Assembly: GCF_003314435.2 (NCBI RefSeq)
Contig: NZ_QNVY02000006.1
Coordinates: 1-64,000 of the forward strand
Source of the DNA: Flavobacterium petrolei
GTDB taxonomy: Bacteria > Bacteroidota > Bacteroidia > Flavobacteriales > Flavobacteriaceae
Reading direction: 5' to 3'
Length of the DNA stretch: 64,000 nt
This document shows, piece after piece, positions 21,501-29,421 of the stretch. The position numbers and the translations under genes are program-made. Numbering within the stretch: the first letter of the stretch is position 1; each line of letters starts with the position of its first letter. The notes beneath the pieces are model-generated. The model was not told the origin of the DNA, searched no databases, and saw only the letters and a program-made list of their open reading frames with translations.

Positions 21501-21638
21501 GTAACGGCTGAAAATCTATTGACTATTACGAAATATTCAGGGTACGATCCAGAGATTGGTGGAGGAGTTTTTGGAATAGATAAAGGAATTTACCCTCAAG
21601 CAAGAACATTTATGCTTGGAGCTAACGTACAATTTTAA
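18528..21638 (+). CDS. SusC-like TonB-dependent outer-membrane transporter
   Basis: 1036 aa. Signal peptide ending AQAQ, then a carboxypeptidase-D regulatory-like domain (VSGKVYDENGLPIPGVSI, about 26-100) and the SusC TonB-box region LQEVVVVGYGTQKKS. A plug domain follows (GRVSGVTIAASSGQPGS; DIESIEVLKDAASAAIYGTR), then a large beta-barrel ending in a C-terminal Phe. It imports oligosaccharides over the outer membrane with its SusD partner, which begins 14 bp downstream. It is divergent from the SusR-like regulator. Confidence 0.95.
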   Translation: MKFTKLFVFCLLSILFSVYAQAQDVTVSGKVYDENGLPIPGVSILIKGTSKAVATDFDGNYQISTDAKGSLEFSYVGYTTIKELISGRTKIDVTLKPSTESLQEVVVVGYGTQKKSVVTGAISSVKAKDLEKVPNGRIEQALQGRVSGVTIAASSGQPGSASTIRVRGVTTFGEGGNNPLWVVDGVVVDGGGIGFLNQSDIESIEVLKDAASAAIYGTRAATGVILVTTKKGKSGKISVNYNAFSGFSAPEKTLNLLNATQYATIMNEKSVAAGGAAVFPNVASLGVGTDWQNAIFNSSAFRYSHELSISGGNDVSNFYASFGLQDQEGIVSTEISNFTKKNFRLNSTHKLSKVFTFGQTLGFSRQKSIGIGNTNSEFGGPLSSAINLDPTTPLVETDPAKANGAPYSSNPVIRDGNGNPYGISSLVGQEMTNPLAYAKTRLGSYSTADDIVGNTYLEAAITKHIKVRSTLGAKLSTWGGQGFTPVFYLSATSNVLKNNLSKNENKSFAWNIENILTYNNQFGNHNVTVLLGQGSYVDNIGGGLGATLFGLPVTNYREASFNFDIPQSDRSSYTYDATEHKLTSLFSRVNYDFKEKYLFTGIIRRDGSSRFGGNNKFGVFPSFNLGWVLTKEDFWKESKVLNTFKIRGGYGIVGNDAIPDFRYLSLVEGGYNYSFGNTGAITTGYANLTLDNPDLRWEETSQANVGFESKFFNDISLTVDLYKKSTKGILRPINIPGYVGVTASPIGNVADMDNKGIEIELGYKKSFGDLNFSVNGNVAYLENKVTYVAADADFIAGDASFQSMGQVTRTQVGQSYNSFYGFKTAGIFQNQAEIAAYTNASGGLIQPNARPGDFRWVDTNGNGSIGDDDKQFLGTNIPKYTFGLTLNFDYKNFDFMVFSQGAAGNKIFQGLRRLDVGNANYQTSALNRWTGEGTSNDYPRLTNNDTNSNFGRMSDFYLEKGDYLRLKLVQLGYSLPVSSVSKIGASKVRFYVTAENLLTITKYSGYDPEIGGGVFGIDKGIYPQARTFMLGANVQF

Positions 21639-21652
21639 TACAATCAACAATT

Positions 21653-23161
21653 ATGAAAATGATACAATTCAAATATTTATTTATTGCAGTTGCAATGGTT
21701 TCCCTAAGTTCTTGCACTGAGGAATTTGTGGAAGTAAAACCTGAAGGTTCTTTTCTTTCAGAAAATTATTATGCAAATCAAGATCAGGCTACAGCCGCTC
21801 TTGTTGGAGTTTATGATCCAATCAGAAAAAATTCTAGTGGTTTTGAAAACATGATTTCGATGATGAATTCTGGTTCAGATGATCATTTTGCTGGAGGCGG
21901 TGGTCCAACAGATGGAGCTGGAATCCAAGGTTTTTCAACGCATACACTGACGGCAACCATTATTCCGGGAAGTTTTTGGAACGATTATTATCAAGGTATT
22001 TTTAGAGCGAACACTTTATTGTTAAAATTACCCACTGTGGCTATGCCAGATGATGTTAAAGCACGATTTACCGCTGAGTCTAAAGCATTACGTGCAATAT
22101 ATTATTTCGATTTAGTGCGATTGTTCAAAAATGTGCCTTTACTATTAGATCCTTTGACGGCAACTAATATGTATAACGTTGAGCAAGCTGCTCCGGAAGC
22201 TGTTTATGCGCAAATTGAGAAGGATTTACTAGATGCAATCAATGTTTTGCCAACAACAGTTTCTGCGGAGACTGAATCTGGCCGACTTACTAAAGGCGCT
22301 GCGCAAGCCATGTTAGGTAAAGTGTATTTGTTTCAAGGTAAAAAAACAGAAGCAGCAGCTATTTTGGCTCAGGTAAATGGAACTCCGGGAGCTACAAATC
22401 AATATGGAAATAAACTTCTAAGTAATTTTAATGACTTATGGGTAGTATCTAATAAATTCAACACGGAATCTCTTATCGAAGTTTCTCACACTAGTGCTGG
22501 AAATTCGGACTGGGGTTTTTGGGGATCCGGAAGAGACGAAGGGAATTCCTTGAACGTTATGGTTGGACCAAGAAGTTATTCAAGACCGGCGGGTTCTACA
22601 GCGCCTGATTTGCCATCAGGATGGTGTTTTAGTATTGTTACTCAAGATTTGTATGATGCGATTAAAGGGGATCCACGATTTGGCGCTACTGTTTTTGACC
22701 TTAAAGCATTAAAAGCAGCTGGTAAAGCAGACTATATTGGTGGATATCAAGATACAGGTTATTTTTTAAACAAATTTCTTCCACGTAAAGAAGATGTTCG
22801 TACCGGTGGAGGAGCATCAGAATTAAATTATAAGCAAAATACCTATATTCTTAGATTGGCCGATTCTTATTTGATGGAGGCCGAAGCTTTAGGTTCAGGA
22901 GCCAGAGCGCAAGCTTTATTGGATGCAGTGAGAGCCAGAGTTGGTTTGCCTTCTATTCCCGTTACGCTTGCAGCCATTAAAAATGAAAGAAGAATGGAAC
23001 TTGCCGGCGAAGGTCACCGATTTTTTGATTTGGTGCGTTGGGGTGATGCAGCTTCTAAATTAGCAAACAGAGGTTTTGATGCAGGTGTTGATGAAATTTT
23101 TCCAATTCCTGAAAGAGAATTACAAGGAACCAAATTGAAACAAAATCCAGGTTACAATTAA
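21653..23161 (+). CDS. SusD-like surface glycan-binding lipoprotein (RagB/SusD)
   Basis: 502 aa. Lipoprotein signal with lipobox LSSC, then the SusD N-terminal domain (NYYANQDQATAALVGVYDPI), TPR-like helices (RAIYYFDLVRLFKNVPLL; AMLGKVYLFQGKKTEAA) and the C-terminal RagB block with RRMELAGEGHRFFDLVRWGD. It caps the SusC barrel and binds the incoming glycan. It is the second gene of the pair and is followed by a strong terminator, so the enzyme genes downstream may have their own promoter. Confidence 0.95.
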   Translation: MKMIQFKYLFIAVAMVSLSSCTEEFVEVKPEGSFLSENYYANQDQATAALVGVYDPIRKNSSGFENMISMMNSGSDDHFAGGGGPTDGAGIQGFSTHTLTATIIPGSFWNDYYQGIFRANTLLLKLPTVAMPDDVKARFTAESKALRAIYYFDLVRLFKNVPLLLDPLTATNMYNVEQAAPEAVYAQIEKDLLDAINVLPTTVSAETESGRLTKGAAQAMLGKVYLFQGKKTEAAAILAQVNGTPGATNQYGNKLLSNFNDLWVVSNKFNTESLIEVSHTSAGNSDWGFWGSGRDEGNSLNVMVGPRSYSRPAGSTAPDLPSGWCFSIVTQDLYDAIKGDPRFGATVFDLKALKAAGKADYIGGYQDTGYFLNKFLPRKEDVRTGGGASELNYKQNTYILRLADSYLMEAEALGSGARAQALLDAVRARVGLPSIPVTLAAIKNERRMELAGEGHRFFDLVRWGDAASKLANRGFDAGVDEIFPIPERELQGTKLKQNPGYN

Positions 23162-23224
23162 TTCAAATAGAATGTACGTTTCCATTCAGCAGAAACTCTG
23201 AATGCAACAAAAAATAGTAAATGT

Positions 23225-23253
23225 AAGCTCAGAACGCATTCCTGTTCTGAGCT
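23225..23253 (+). terminator. Terminator after susD
   Basis: AAGCTCAGAAC and GTTCTGAGCTT form a perfect 11-bp stem, followed by TTATTTA. It splits the locus into a susCD unit and an enzyme unit. The rest of the 399-bp gap (23162-23560) holds only AT-rich DNA and the hairpin at 23500. Confidence 0.8.
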
Positions 23254-23499
23254 TTATTTAGTATTCCAGTTCCTTTAATTAAAGTTCAAAAAAATAAATT
23301 TGTAGTTCTCAAAACGTAATGCTAAATATTTTTTTTATTCACTTTAATAATAAGGAGTTAGAGTAGATTTATTGTTCTCTTTTACTAATTTTATTGGTAT
23401 ATAAAAGGTGTCAAACAACCGATTAACAACTATTCAAATGGATAATTGGGATTCTTAACACTAAATAATATGGTTTTTGTTTAGTTAGGTCTTCATTGA

Positions 23500-23530
23500 G
23501 AGCTTCTATTTGTAAGTTGGATAGAAGCTC
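23500..23530 (+). promoter_or_regulatory. Leader hairpin upstream of the glycosidase operon
   Basis: GAGCTTCTAT and ATAGAAGCTC form a perfect 10-bp stem with an 11-base loop, ending 30 bp before the ATG at 23561. There is no T run, so it is not a simple terminator. It could be an operator or an mRNA-stability or attenuation structure; this is inference. Confidence 0.4.
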
Positions 23531-23560
23531 AGATGGAGAATATTAATTTTAAATAGCATT

Positions 23561-24406
23561 ATGAATCAGGTAAAAAAAATAATTGTTTCGTTAGTTTTTC
23601 TGCTAATGGGATTTTTTTCTAATGCGCAAACATTGAAAGTGATGACCTATAACATTCGCTTAGATGTAGACAGTGATGGAACTAATGCTTGGCCTTTTAG
23701 GAAAGAGTATTTCTCTTCTCAAATTCAGTTCTATAATCCTGATGTTTTTGGAATCCAAGAAGCAAAACCCAATCAGGTTATTGATATTTCAAAAGCACTT
23801 TTAGAATACAATAATGTTGGTATAGGAAGAGACGGAATTGGGCAGGGAGAATCATCTAATATTTTTTATAAAAAAGAAAGATTTACGGTCAAAGAAAGCA
23901 ATACATTCTGGCTTTCTGAAACGCCAAATACAATTTCAAAAGGTTGGGATGCTGCCTTAAATAGAGTTTGTACGTATGCGCTATTCAAAGATTTAAAGAC
24001 AAAACAACTCTTTTGGGTTTTTAATACCCATTTGGATCACATTGGTGAACAAGCTAGAGCCAAAGGAATTGAATTAATTCTTTCGAAAATAAAGGAACTA
24101 AACACAAAGAATTATCCGGTAATTCTGATGGGTGATTTAAACTCGGAGCCTCACGAAGACAGAATACTACTGCTTAAAAAGACAATGGATGATACCAGAC
24201 AGGTTTCGATAGAAAAGCCTTTTGGACCTTCAGGAACATTTAATAATTTTAAACATAACGAACCTGTAACAAAATTGATAGATTATATTTTTATTTCGAA
24301 AAATAGTGTTTTTAAAGTTAAAAAATATGCCGTTTTGAGCGATTCAAAAGACTTGAAATATCCATCCGATCATTTACCGGTTTATGTTGAAATAAACTTG
24401 AAATAA
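23561..24406 (+). CDS. Endonuclease/exonuclease/phosphatase-fold protein, secreted
   Basis: 281 aa with a signal peptide (ending SNAQ). The fold's metal and catalytic motifs are all present: LKVMTYNIRLD, FGIQEAKPNQ, NTHLDHIGEQAR, LMGDLNSEP and a closing SDHLPVYVEI. Such proteins are common inside Bacteroidota PULs, where their substrate is usually unknown; a phosphodiesterase acting on a substituted glycan or lipid is possible. It is the first gene of an operon with two GH30 enzymes and a GH5 (gaps of 14-32 bp). Confidence 0.85.
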   Translation: MNQVKKIIVSLVFLLMGFFSNAQTLKVMTYNIRLDVDSDGTNAWPFRKEYFSSQIQFYNPDVFGIQEAKPNQVIDISKALLEYNNVGIGRDGIGQGESSNIFYKKERFTVKESNTFWLSETPNTISKGWDAALNRVCTYALFKDLKTKQLFWVFNTHLDHIGEQARAKGIELILSKIKELNTKNYPVILMGDLNSEPHEDRILLLKKTMDDTRQVSIEKPFGPSGTFNNFKHNEPVTKLIDYIFISKNSVFKVKKYAVLSDSKDLKYPSDHLPVYVEINLK

Positions 24407-24420
24407 ATTTGAAATAAATT

Positions 24421-25884
24421 ATGAACACTATAAAAAACACTATGAAGTTTTTAATCGTACTAACCCTTACGCTGCTTATGTCAAAATGTTCTCCATCAGG
24501 AGATACTGTTGATCCGGCTCCAACGCCAACGCCAAATCCGCCAGCAGCAGTTACCAATGAAATGGATTTTTGGTTGACTAAAGGCAATCAAAGTGTAACA
24601 CTTCAAAAGCAAACGTCGGTTTTAGCGTTTGGAACCACGGTAAATAACTACGCAAATATTGAGGTTGATGATGCAAAAACGTTTCAGACAATTGATGGTT
24701 TCGGATATACTTTAACGGGAGGAAGCGCTCAGGTTATCAATCAGTTAAATTCGCAAAAGAGACAAGAATTATTAAAAGAATTGTTTGGTTCTGATGCTAA
24801 TTCAATTGCCATTAGTTATTTAAGAATTAGTATTGGTGCATCAGATTTGAATGCAACGCCATTTACGTATGACGATTTACCAAGCGGACAAATAGATGTA
24901 AATCTGGACAATTTCAGTTTGGCACCAGATAAAACGGATTTGATTCCAATGCTAAAAGAAATTGTGGCAATCAATCCAAATATTAAAATTATGGCAACGC
25001 CATGGTCGCCACCAGTTTGGATGAAAGATAATAATGGTTTTATTGGCGGAAGCTTGAAACCGGAATATTATGCCGTTTATGCAAAATATTTTGTGAAGTA
25101 TATCCAAACAATGAAAGCCGAAGGAATCACAATTGATGCCGTTACCCCTCAAAACGAACCCTTACATCCGGGTAATAATCCAAGTATGTTGATGCTTGCA
25201 TTGCAACAGGCTGAGTTTATAAAAAATCATTTAGGTCCAGCTTTCAAAGCGGCAAATTTGTCGACGAAAATTGTAGCATACGACCATAATTGCAACAAAC
25301 CTGAATATCCTATTGCTGTGCTGAATGATCCAGGAGCAAATCCTTATGTTGACGGTTCTGCTTTTCATTTGTACGAAGGTGATATCAGTGCTTTGTCTAC
25401 AGTTCATAATACGTTCCCAAATAAAAATATCTATTTTACAGAGCAATACACGGCTTCTACAGGAAGTTTTGATGGGGATTTGAAATGGCATGTCAAAAAT
25501 GTAATCATCGGTTCGATGCGAAATTGGAGCAGAACAGCATTAGAATGGAACTTAGCCAATAATGCTTCTTTTGGACCAAATACTCCGGGCGGTTGCACGA
25601 CTTGTAAAGGTGCATTGACGATTAACAGCAGTGATAGTTTTACCAGAAATGTAGGGTATTATATCATTGCCCACGCTTCTAAATTTGTTCCTGCAGGTTC
25701 GGTGAGAATTTCAAGTACTATTAGCGGTAATTTGAATTCTGTGGCTTTTAAAATACCTGGCGGGAAAAAAGTTTTAATTGTTGAAAATGATGGAAATACT
25801 TCCGAAATTTTTAATATTAAACAGAATGGAAAATGGATAACAACTTCACTGGAAGCAGGTTCAGTAGGAACATACATTTGGTAA
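24421..25884 (+). CDS. Glycoside hydrolase family 30 lipoprotein (beta-glucanase-like)
   Basis: 487 aa. The lipoprotein signal ends in MSKC, followed by an Asp/Pro/Thr-rich linker. The (beta/alpha)8 fold of GH30 is recognised from FQTIDGFGYTLTGGSA, MATPWSPPVWMK, the acid/base Glu at 246 (TPQNEP) and the nucleophile Glu at 341 (IYFTEQY). The C-terminal beta-domain ends in SLEAGSVGTYIW. The lipid anchor suggests a cell-surface or membrane enzyme. The specificity is probably endo-beta-1,6-glucanase, as in GH30_3, but another GH30 activity cannot be excluded. An ATG at 24442 is an alternative start. Confidence 0.88.
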   Translation: MNTIKNTMKFLIVLTLTLLMSKCSPSGDTVDPAPTPTPNPPAAVTNEMDFWLTKGNQSVTLQKQTSVLAFGTTVNNYANIEVDDAKTFQTIDGFGYTLTGGSAQVINQLNSQKRQELLKELFGSDANSIAISYLRISIGASDLNATPFTYDDLPSGQIDVNLDNFSLAPDKTDLIPMLKEIVAINPNIKIMATPWSPPVWMKDNNGFIGGSLKPEYYAVYAKYFVKYIQTMKAEGITIDAVTPQNEPLHPGNNPSMLMLALQQAEFIKNHLGPAFKAANLSTKIVAYDHNCNKPEYPIAVLNDPGANPYVDGSAFHLYEGDISALSTVHNTFPNKNIYFTEQYTASTGSFDGDLKWHVKNVIIGSMRNWSRTALEWNLANNASFGPNTPGGCTTCKGALTINSSDSFTRNVGYYIIAHASKFVPAGSVRISSTISGNLNSVAFKIPGGKKVLIVENDGNTSEIFNIKQNGKWITTSLEAGSVGTYIW

Positions 25885-25912
25885 TATAAAATAGTATAAT
25901 AATACTTACATC

Positions 25913-27370
25913 ATGAAAAGAATAACAACAATTGCTTTATTTACAGTGACTTTTTTGGCTTTTGCACAGCAAAAAAATAAAACGGAACAACACTCTTTTT
26001 CTACTAAAGATAAAACGATTACCGTTTACACAACAGCAGAAAATACGAAGTTACGATTGACGCAAACTGATAAATTGAGTTTTAGTAGTTCAAAACAACC
26101 TTTGGAAACAGAGATTTCTGTTTTTGTGGAACCAACTAAAACATTCCAAAACTTTATGGGAATTGGCGGCGCAATCACGGATGCGAGTGCTGAGGTTTTT
26201 GCAAAATTGAGTAAAGGCAAACAGCAAGAATTACTAAACGCCTACTATGACAAAGAAAAAGGAATTGGCTATTCCTTATTGAGAACCACCATTCACAGTT
26301 CTGATTTTTCGAGTGGGAGTTACACGTATATCAAAGAAGGAGACAAGGATTTAAAAACGTTCAATATTGATCACGACAGACAATATCGCATTCCAATGCT
26401 TAAAGAAGCCATAAAAACGGCAGGTGGAAAATTATTGCTTTATGTTTCGCCATGGAGTCCTCCCGCTTTTATGAAAAGCAACGGTAGCATGCTAAAAGGT
26501 GGAACTTTACTTCCGGAATATTACCAGTCATGGGCAAATTATTACACGAAATTTATAAAAGCGTATGAGAAAGAAGGAATGCCAATTTGGGGGTTGACCG
26601 TTCAAAATGAACCTATGGCAACGCAAACTTGGGAATCCTGTGTATATTCTGCGGAAGCCGAAAGAGATTTCTTGAAGAATTTCCTTGGTCCAACAATGAA
26701 AAAAGAAGGTTTGGGAGATAAAAAAATTGTGGTTTGGGATCACAACCGTGATTTGATGAACCAAAGAGCCAATGTTATTTTCTCAGATCCCGAAGCTTCA
26801 AAATATGCTTGGGGAATGGGATTTCATTGGTACGAAACTTGGGCTGGAGGAGAGCCTATGTTTGATAATGTTCGAAAAGTACACGAAGCCTACCCATCTA
26901 AAAATTTATTGTTTACTGAAGGTTGTGTAGAAAAATTTGATGCTAAAAAATACCAATTTTGGGCAAACGGAGAACGATATGGAACTTCTATGATTAATGA
27001 TTTTAATAATGGAACTGTGGGTTGGACAGATTGGAACATCCTTTTGGATCAAAATGGTGGGCCAAATCACGTAGGGAATTTTTGTTTTGCACCCATTCAT
27101 GCGGATACTAATTCGGGAGAATTAATCTATACGCCGTCGTATTATTATATTGGACATTTCTCAAAATTCATTCGACCAGATGCTAAAAGAGTCAGTACGG
27201 CAGTAAGCCGAAGCAGTTTGATAAGTACTTCATTCCTTAATAAAGACGGGAAAATGGTTACGGTAGTAATGAATCAAAGTGACAAAAGTGTGACGTATAA
27301 TTTAATAATTGCTACAGAGAAAACGGTTGTCGTAATTCCTGCTCACGGGATTCAAACATTAGTGTATTAA
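25913..27370 (+). CDS. Glycoside hydrolase family 30 (endo-beta-1,6-glucanase-like)
   Basis: 485 aa with a cleavable signal peptide (ending AFAQQ). GH30 marks: FQNFMGIGGAITDASAEVFA, LLYVSPWSPPAFMKSNG, acid/base Glu at 233 (TVQNEPM) and nucleophile Glu at 336 (LLFTEGCVE). The WDHNRD and GFHWYETW motifs are typical of the glucosylceramidase/beta-1,6-glucanase branch. It is a diverged paralog of the preceding gene but lacks the lipid anchor, so the pair may act at the surface and in the periplasm respectively. Confidence 0.9.
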   Translation: MKRITTIALFTVTFLAFAQQKNKTEQHSFSTKDKTITVYTTAENTKLRLTQTDKLSFSSSKQPLETEISVFVEPTKTFQNFMGIGGAITDASAEVFAKLSKGKQQELLNAYYDKEKGIGYSLLRTTIHSSDFSSGSYTYIKEGDKDLKTFNIDHDRQYRIPMLKEAIKTAGGKLLLYVSPWSPPAFMKSNGSMLKGGTLLPEYYQSWANYYTKFIKAYEKEGMPIWGLTVQNEPMATQTWESCVYSAEAERDFLKNFLGPTMKKEGLGDKKIVVWDHNRDLMNQRANVIFSDPEASKYAWGMGFHWYETWAGGEPMFDNVRKVHEAYPSKNLLFTEGCVEKFDAKKYQFWANGERYGTSMINDFNNGTVGWTDWNILLDQNGGPNHVGNFCFAPIHADTNSGELIYTPSYYYIGHFSKFIRPDAKRVSTAVSRSSLISTSFLNKDGKMVTVVMNQSDKSVTYNLIIATEKTVVVIPAHGIQTLVY

Positions 27371-27402
27371 TTTTAAAACTGTTTTATTTTAAAACCAATT
27401 GT

Positions 27403-29142
27403 ATGAAAAAAATAGTTTTATTAGTCTTTATTTCTTTTTCAATTGCCTCGTTTGGACAGGGTTTTTTACATAGAAATGGACAAGAAATTGTTGATGGAAA
27501 TGGGAAAAATATTGTGTTGCGCGGTTTGGGATTGGGCGGATGGATGGTTCAGGAAGGGTATATGCTTCAAACCGGTTCGTTTGCAGGTCCACAACATGTG
27601 ATTAAACAAAAAATAACGGATTTAATTGGTGCCAAGAACACCGAAGACTTTTATGATGCCTATAAAGTAAATGGAATAACTCAGAGAGATATTGATTCAT
27701 TGGCGGCCTGGGGTTTCAACTCTGTTCGTTTACCGATGCATTACAATTTATATACCTTACCTCTAGAACAAGAAGTGGTTTCTGGTCAGAATACTTGGCT
27801 GGAGGAAGGTTTCGAAATGACCGATGAGTTATTGAAATGGTGTGCTGCCAATAAAATATATTTAATTTTGGATTTACATGCAGCTCCGGGTGGACAGGGA
27901 AAAGACGCCAATATTTCTGATTATGATCCTGCAAAACCATCACTTTGGGAAAGTACAGCCAACCAGGATAAAATGGTCGCACTCTGGGAAAAATTAGCAG
28001 AACGTTACAAAGACAATCCTTGGATTGGTGCGTATGATATTATCAATGAACCCAATTGGAATTTTACCGGGACGAACCAAAATGGTTGTGATGAAAACTC
28101 CAATGCGCCTTTAAGAGCTTTGCAAGTTAGAGTCACAAATGCCATTCGGGCAATCGATAAAAATCATTTAATTTTCATTGAAGGGAATTGTTGGGGGAAT
28201 AATTACGATGGAATGTTTCCGCTTTGGGATGAAAATATGGCGTTGAGTTTTCATAAATATTGGAATCAAAACGATGTGGCTTCGATACAAAAAATGTTGG
28301 ATTACAGAACCCAATACAATGTGCCAATTTGGTTGGGAGAAAGTGGAGAAAACTCTAATGTTTGGTTTAAGGAAGCCATTTCTTTGATGGAATCAAATAA
28401 TATTGGTTGGGCTTTTTGGCCAATGAAAAAAATCGAGAATTTAGCGGGAGTTACTTCGGTTAAAAAAACGCCGGAATATGAGCAATTGTTGCAATATTGG
28501 AATAATAAAAGCGCTAAACCTTCGGTTGATTTTGGCAAAAAAGCATTGATGCAAATTGCCGAAAACTTCAAAATTGAAAATCTGACTATCAGATATGATG
28601 TGATTGATGCGATGTTCAGACAAATCCAAACTACGGAAACTAAGAAATATAAACATCATTCTTTGCCCGGTAAAGTATTCGCATCCGAATATGATTTGGG
28701 ACAAAACGGATACGCTTATTTGGATAAAGATATTGCGAATTATGACGGTACAAAGTTCACCAAATGGAATAAAGGCGGAATGATGCGAAATGATGGAGTT
28801 GATATTGAGTCTTGCAATGATACAATGACAAACGGATTTCAGGTTGGCTTTATTGATGATGGTGAATGGTTGCAATACACGGTTGAGGTAAAAACCAAAA
28901 CTAGTTTTGATATTGCTGTTCGTTATGCAAGTCAGGCTTCAGGCGGGAAACTGTATTTAGAAGATGGAAATGGTAGAATTTCTGAAACCATAACAATTCC
29001 ATCTTCGGGAGGATATGATAAATGGAAAACGGTGACTTTAAAAAATGTGATTTTAAAACAGGGAATAAATAAAGTCAAAGTCCGTTTTGAAAAAGGGAAT
29101 TTTAATTTTAATTTTTTAGAATTTAAAAAATCCAATAAATAA
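27403..29142 (+). CDS. GH5 glycoside hydrolase with C-terminal CBM6-like domain
   Basis: 579 aa. Signal peptide (ending ASFGQ), then a GH5 catalytic domain of about 350 residues: IVLRGLGLGGWM, FNSVRLPMHYN, acid/base Glu at 216 (DIINEPNW) and nucleophile Glu at 313 (WLGESGENS). After a linker, residues about 450-577 look like a CBM6 beta-sandwich (GEWLQYTVEV, FDIAVRYAS, KLYLEDGN, NFNFLEFKK). It probably cuts a beta-glucan. It is the last gene of the operon, closed by a strong terminator. Confidence 0.88.
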   Translation: MKKIVLLVFISFSIASFGQGFLHRNGQEIVDGNGKNIVLRGLGLGGWMVQEGYMLQTGSFAGPQHVIKQKITDLIGAKNTEDFYDAYKVNGITQRDIDSLAAWGFNSVRLPMHYNLYTLPLEQEVVSGQNTWLEEGFEMTDELLKWCAANKIYLILDLHAAPGGQGKDANISDYDPAKPSLWESTANQDKMVALWEKLAERYKDNPWIGAYDIINEPNWNFTGTNQNGCDENSNAPLRALQVRVTNAIRAIDKNHLIFIEGNCWGNNYDGMFPLWDENMALSFHKYWNQNDVASIQKMLDYRTQYNVPIWLGESGENSNVWFKEAISLMESNNIGWAFWPMKKIENLAGVTSVKKTPEYEQLLQYWNNKSAKPSVDFGKKALMQIAENFKIENLTIRYDVIDAMFRQIQTTETKKYKHHSLPGKVFASEYDLGQNGYAYLDKDIANYDGTKFTKWNKGGMMRNDGVDIESCNDTMTNGFQVGFIDDGEWLQYTVEVKTKTSFDIAVRYASQASGGKLYLEDGNGRISETITIPSSGGYDKWKTVTLKNVILKQGINKVKVRFEKGNFNFNFLEFKKSNK

Positions 29143-29213
29143 ATCGAACGCAAAGATCATTATAAGTAACTTTTTTTTGTGGTTTGACACCAAAGATTAG
29201 TAAGCATTAAAGA

Positions 29214-29261
29214 AACGCAGTCAACAATATTTAAAATATACTGTTGACTGCGTTTTTTTAA
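29214..29261 (+). terminator. Terminator of the glycosidase operon
   Basis: AACGCAGTCAACA and TGTTGACTGCGTT form a 13-bp perfect stem, followed by a T run. It ends the EEP-GH30-GH30-GH5 transcript, ahead of the convergent GH3 gene. Confidence 0.9.
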
Positions 29262-29421
29262 ATAAAAAAGTATTGACTCATTATTTAGTTTCTAATAAAC
29301 TACAAGTTATGCTGTTTATTTGGAGAATAAATTGGATTGAGGGAAATTAGCTGAAGACGCTCGCAAATGCTTCAAATACATTCTTTTTCAATACTTTTTT
29401 AACAACAATTAATAACAATCT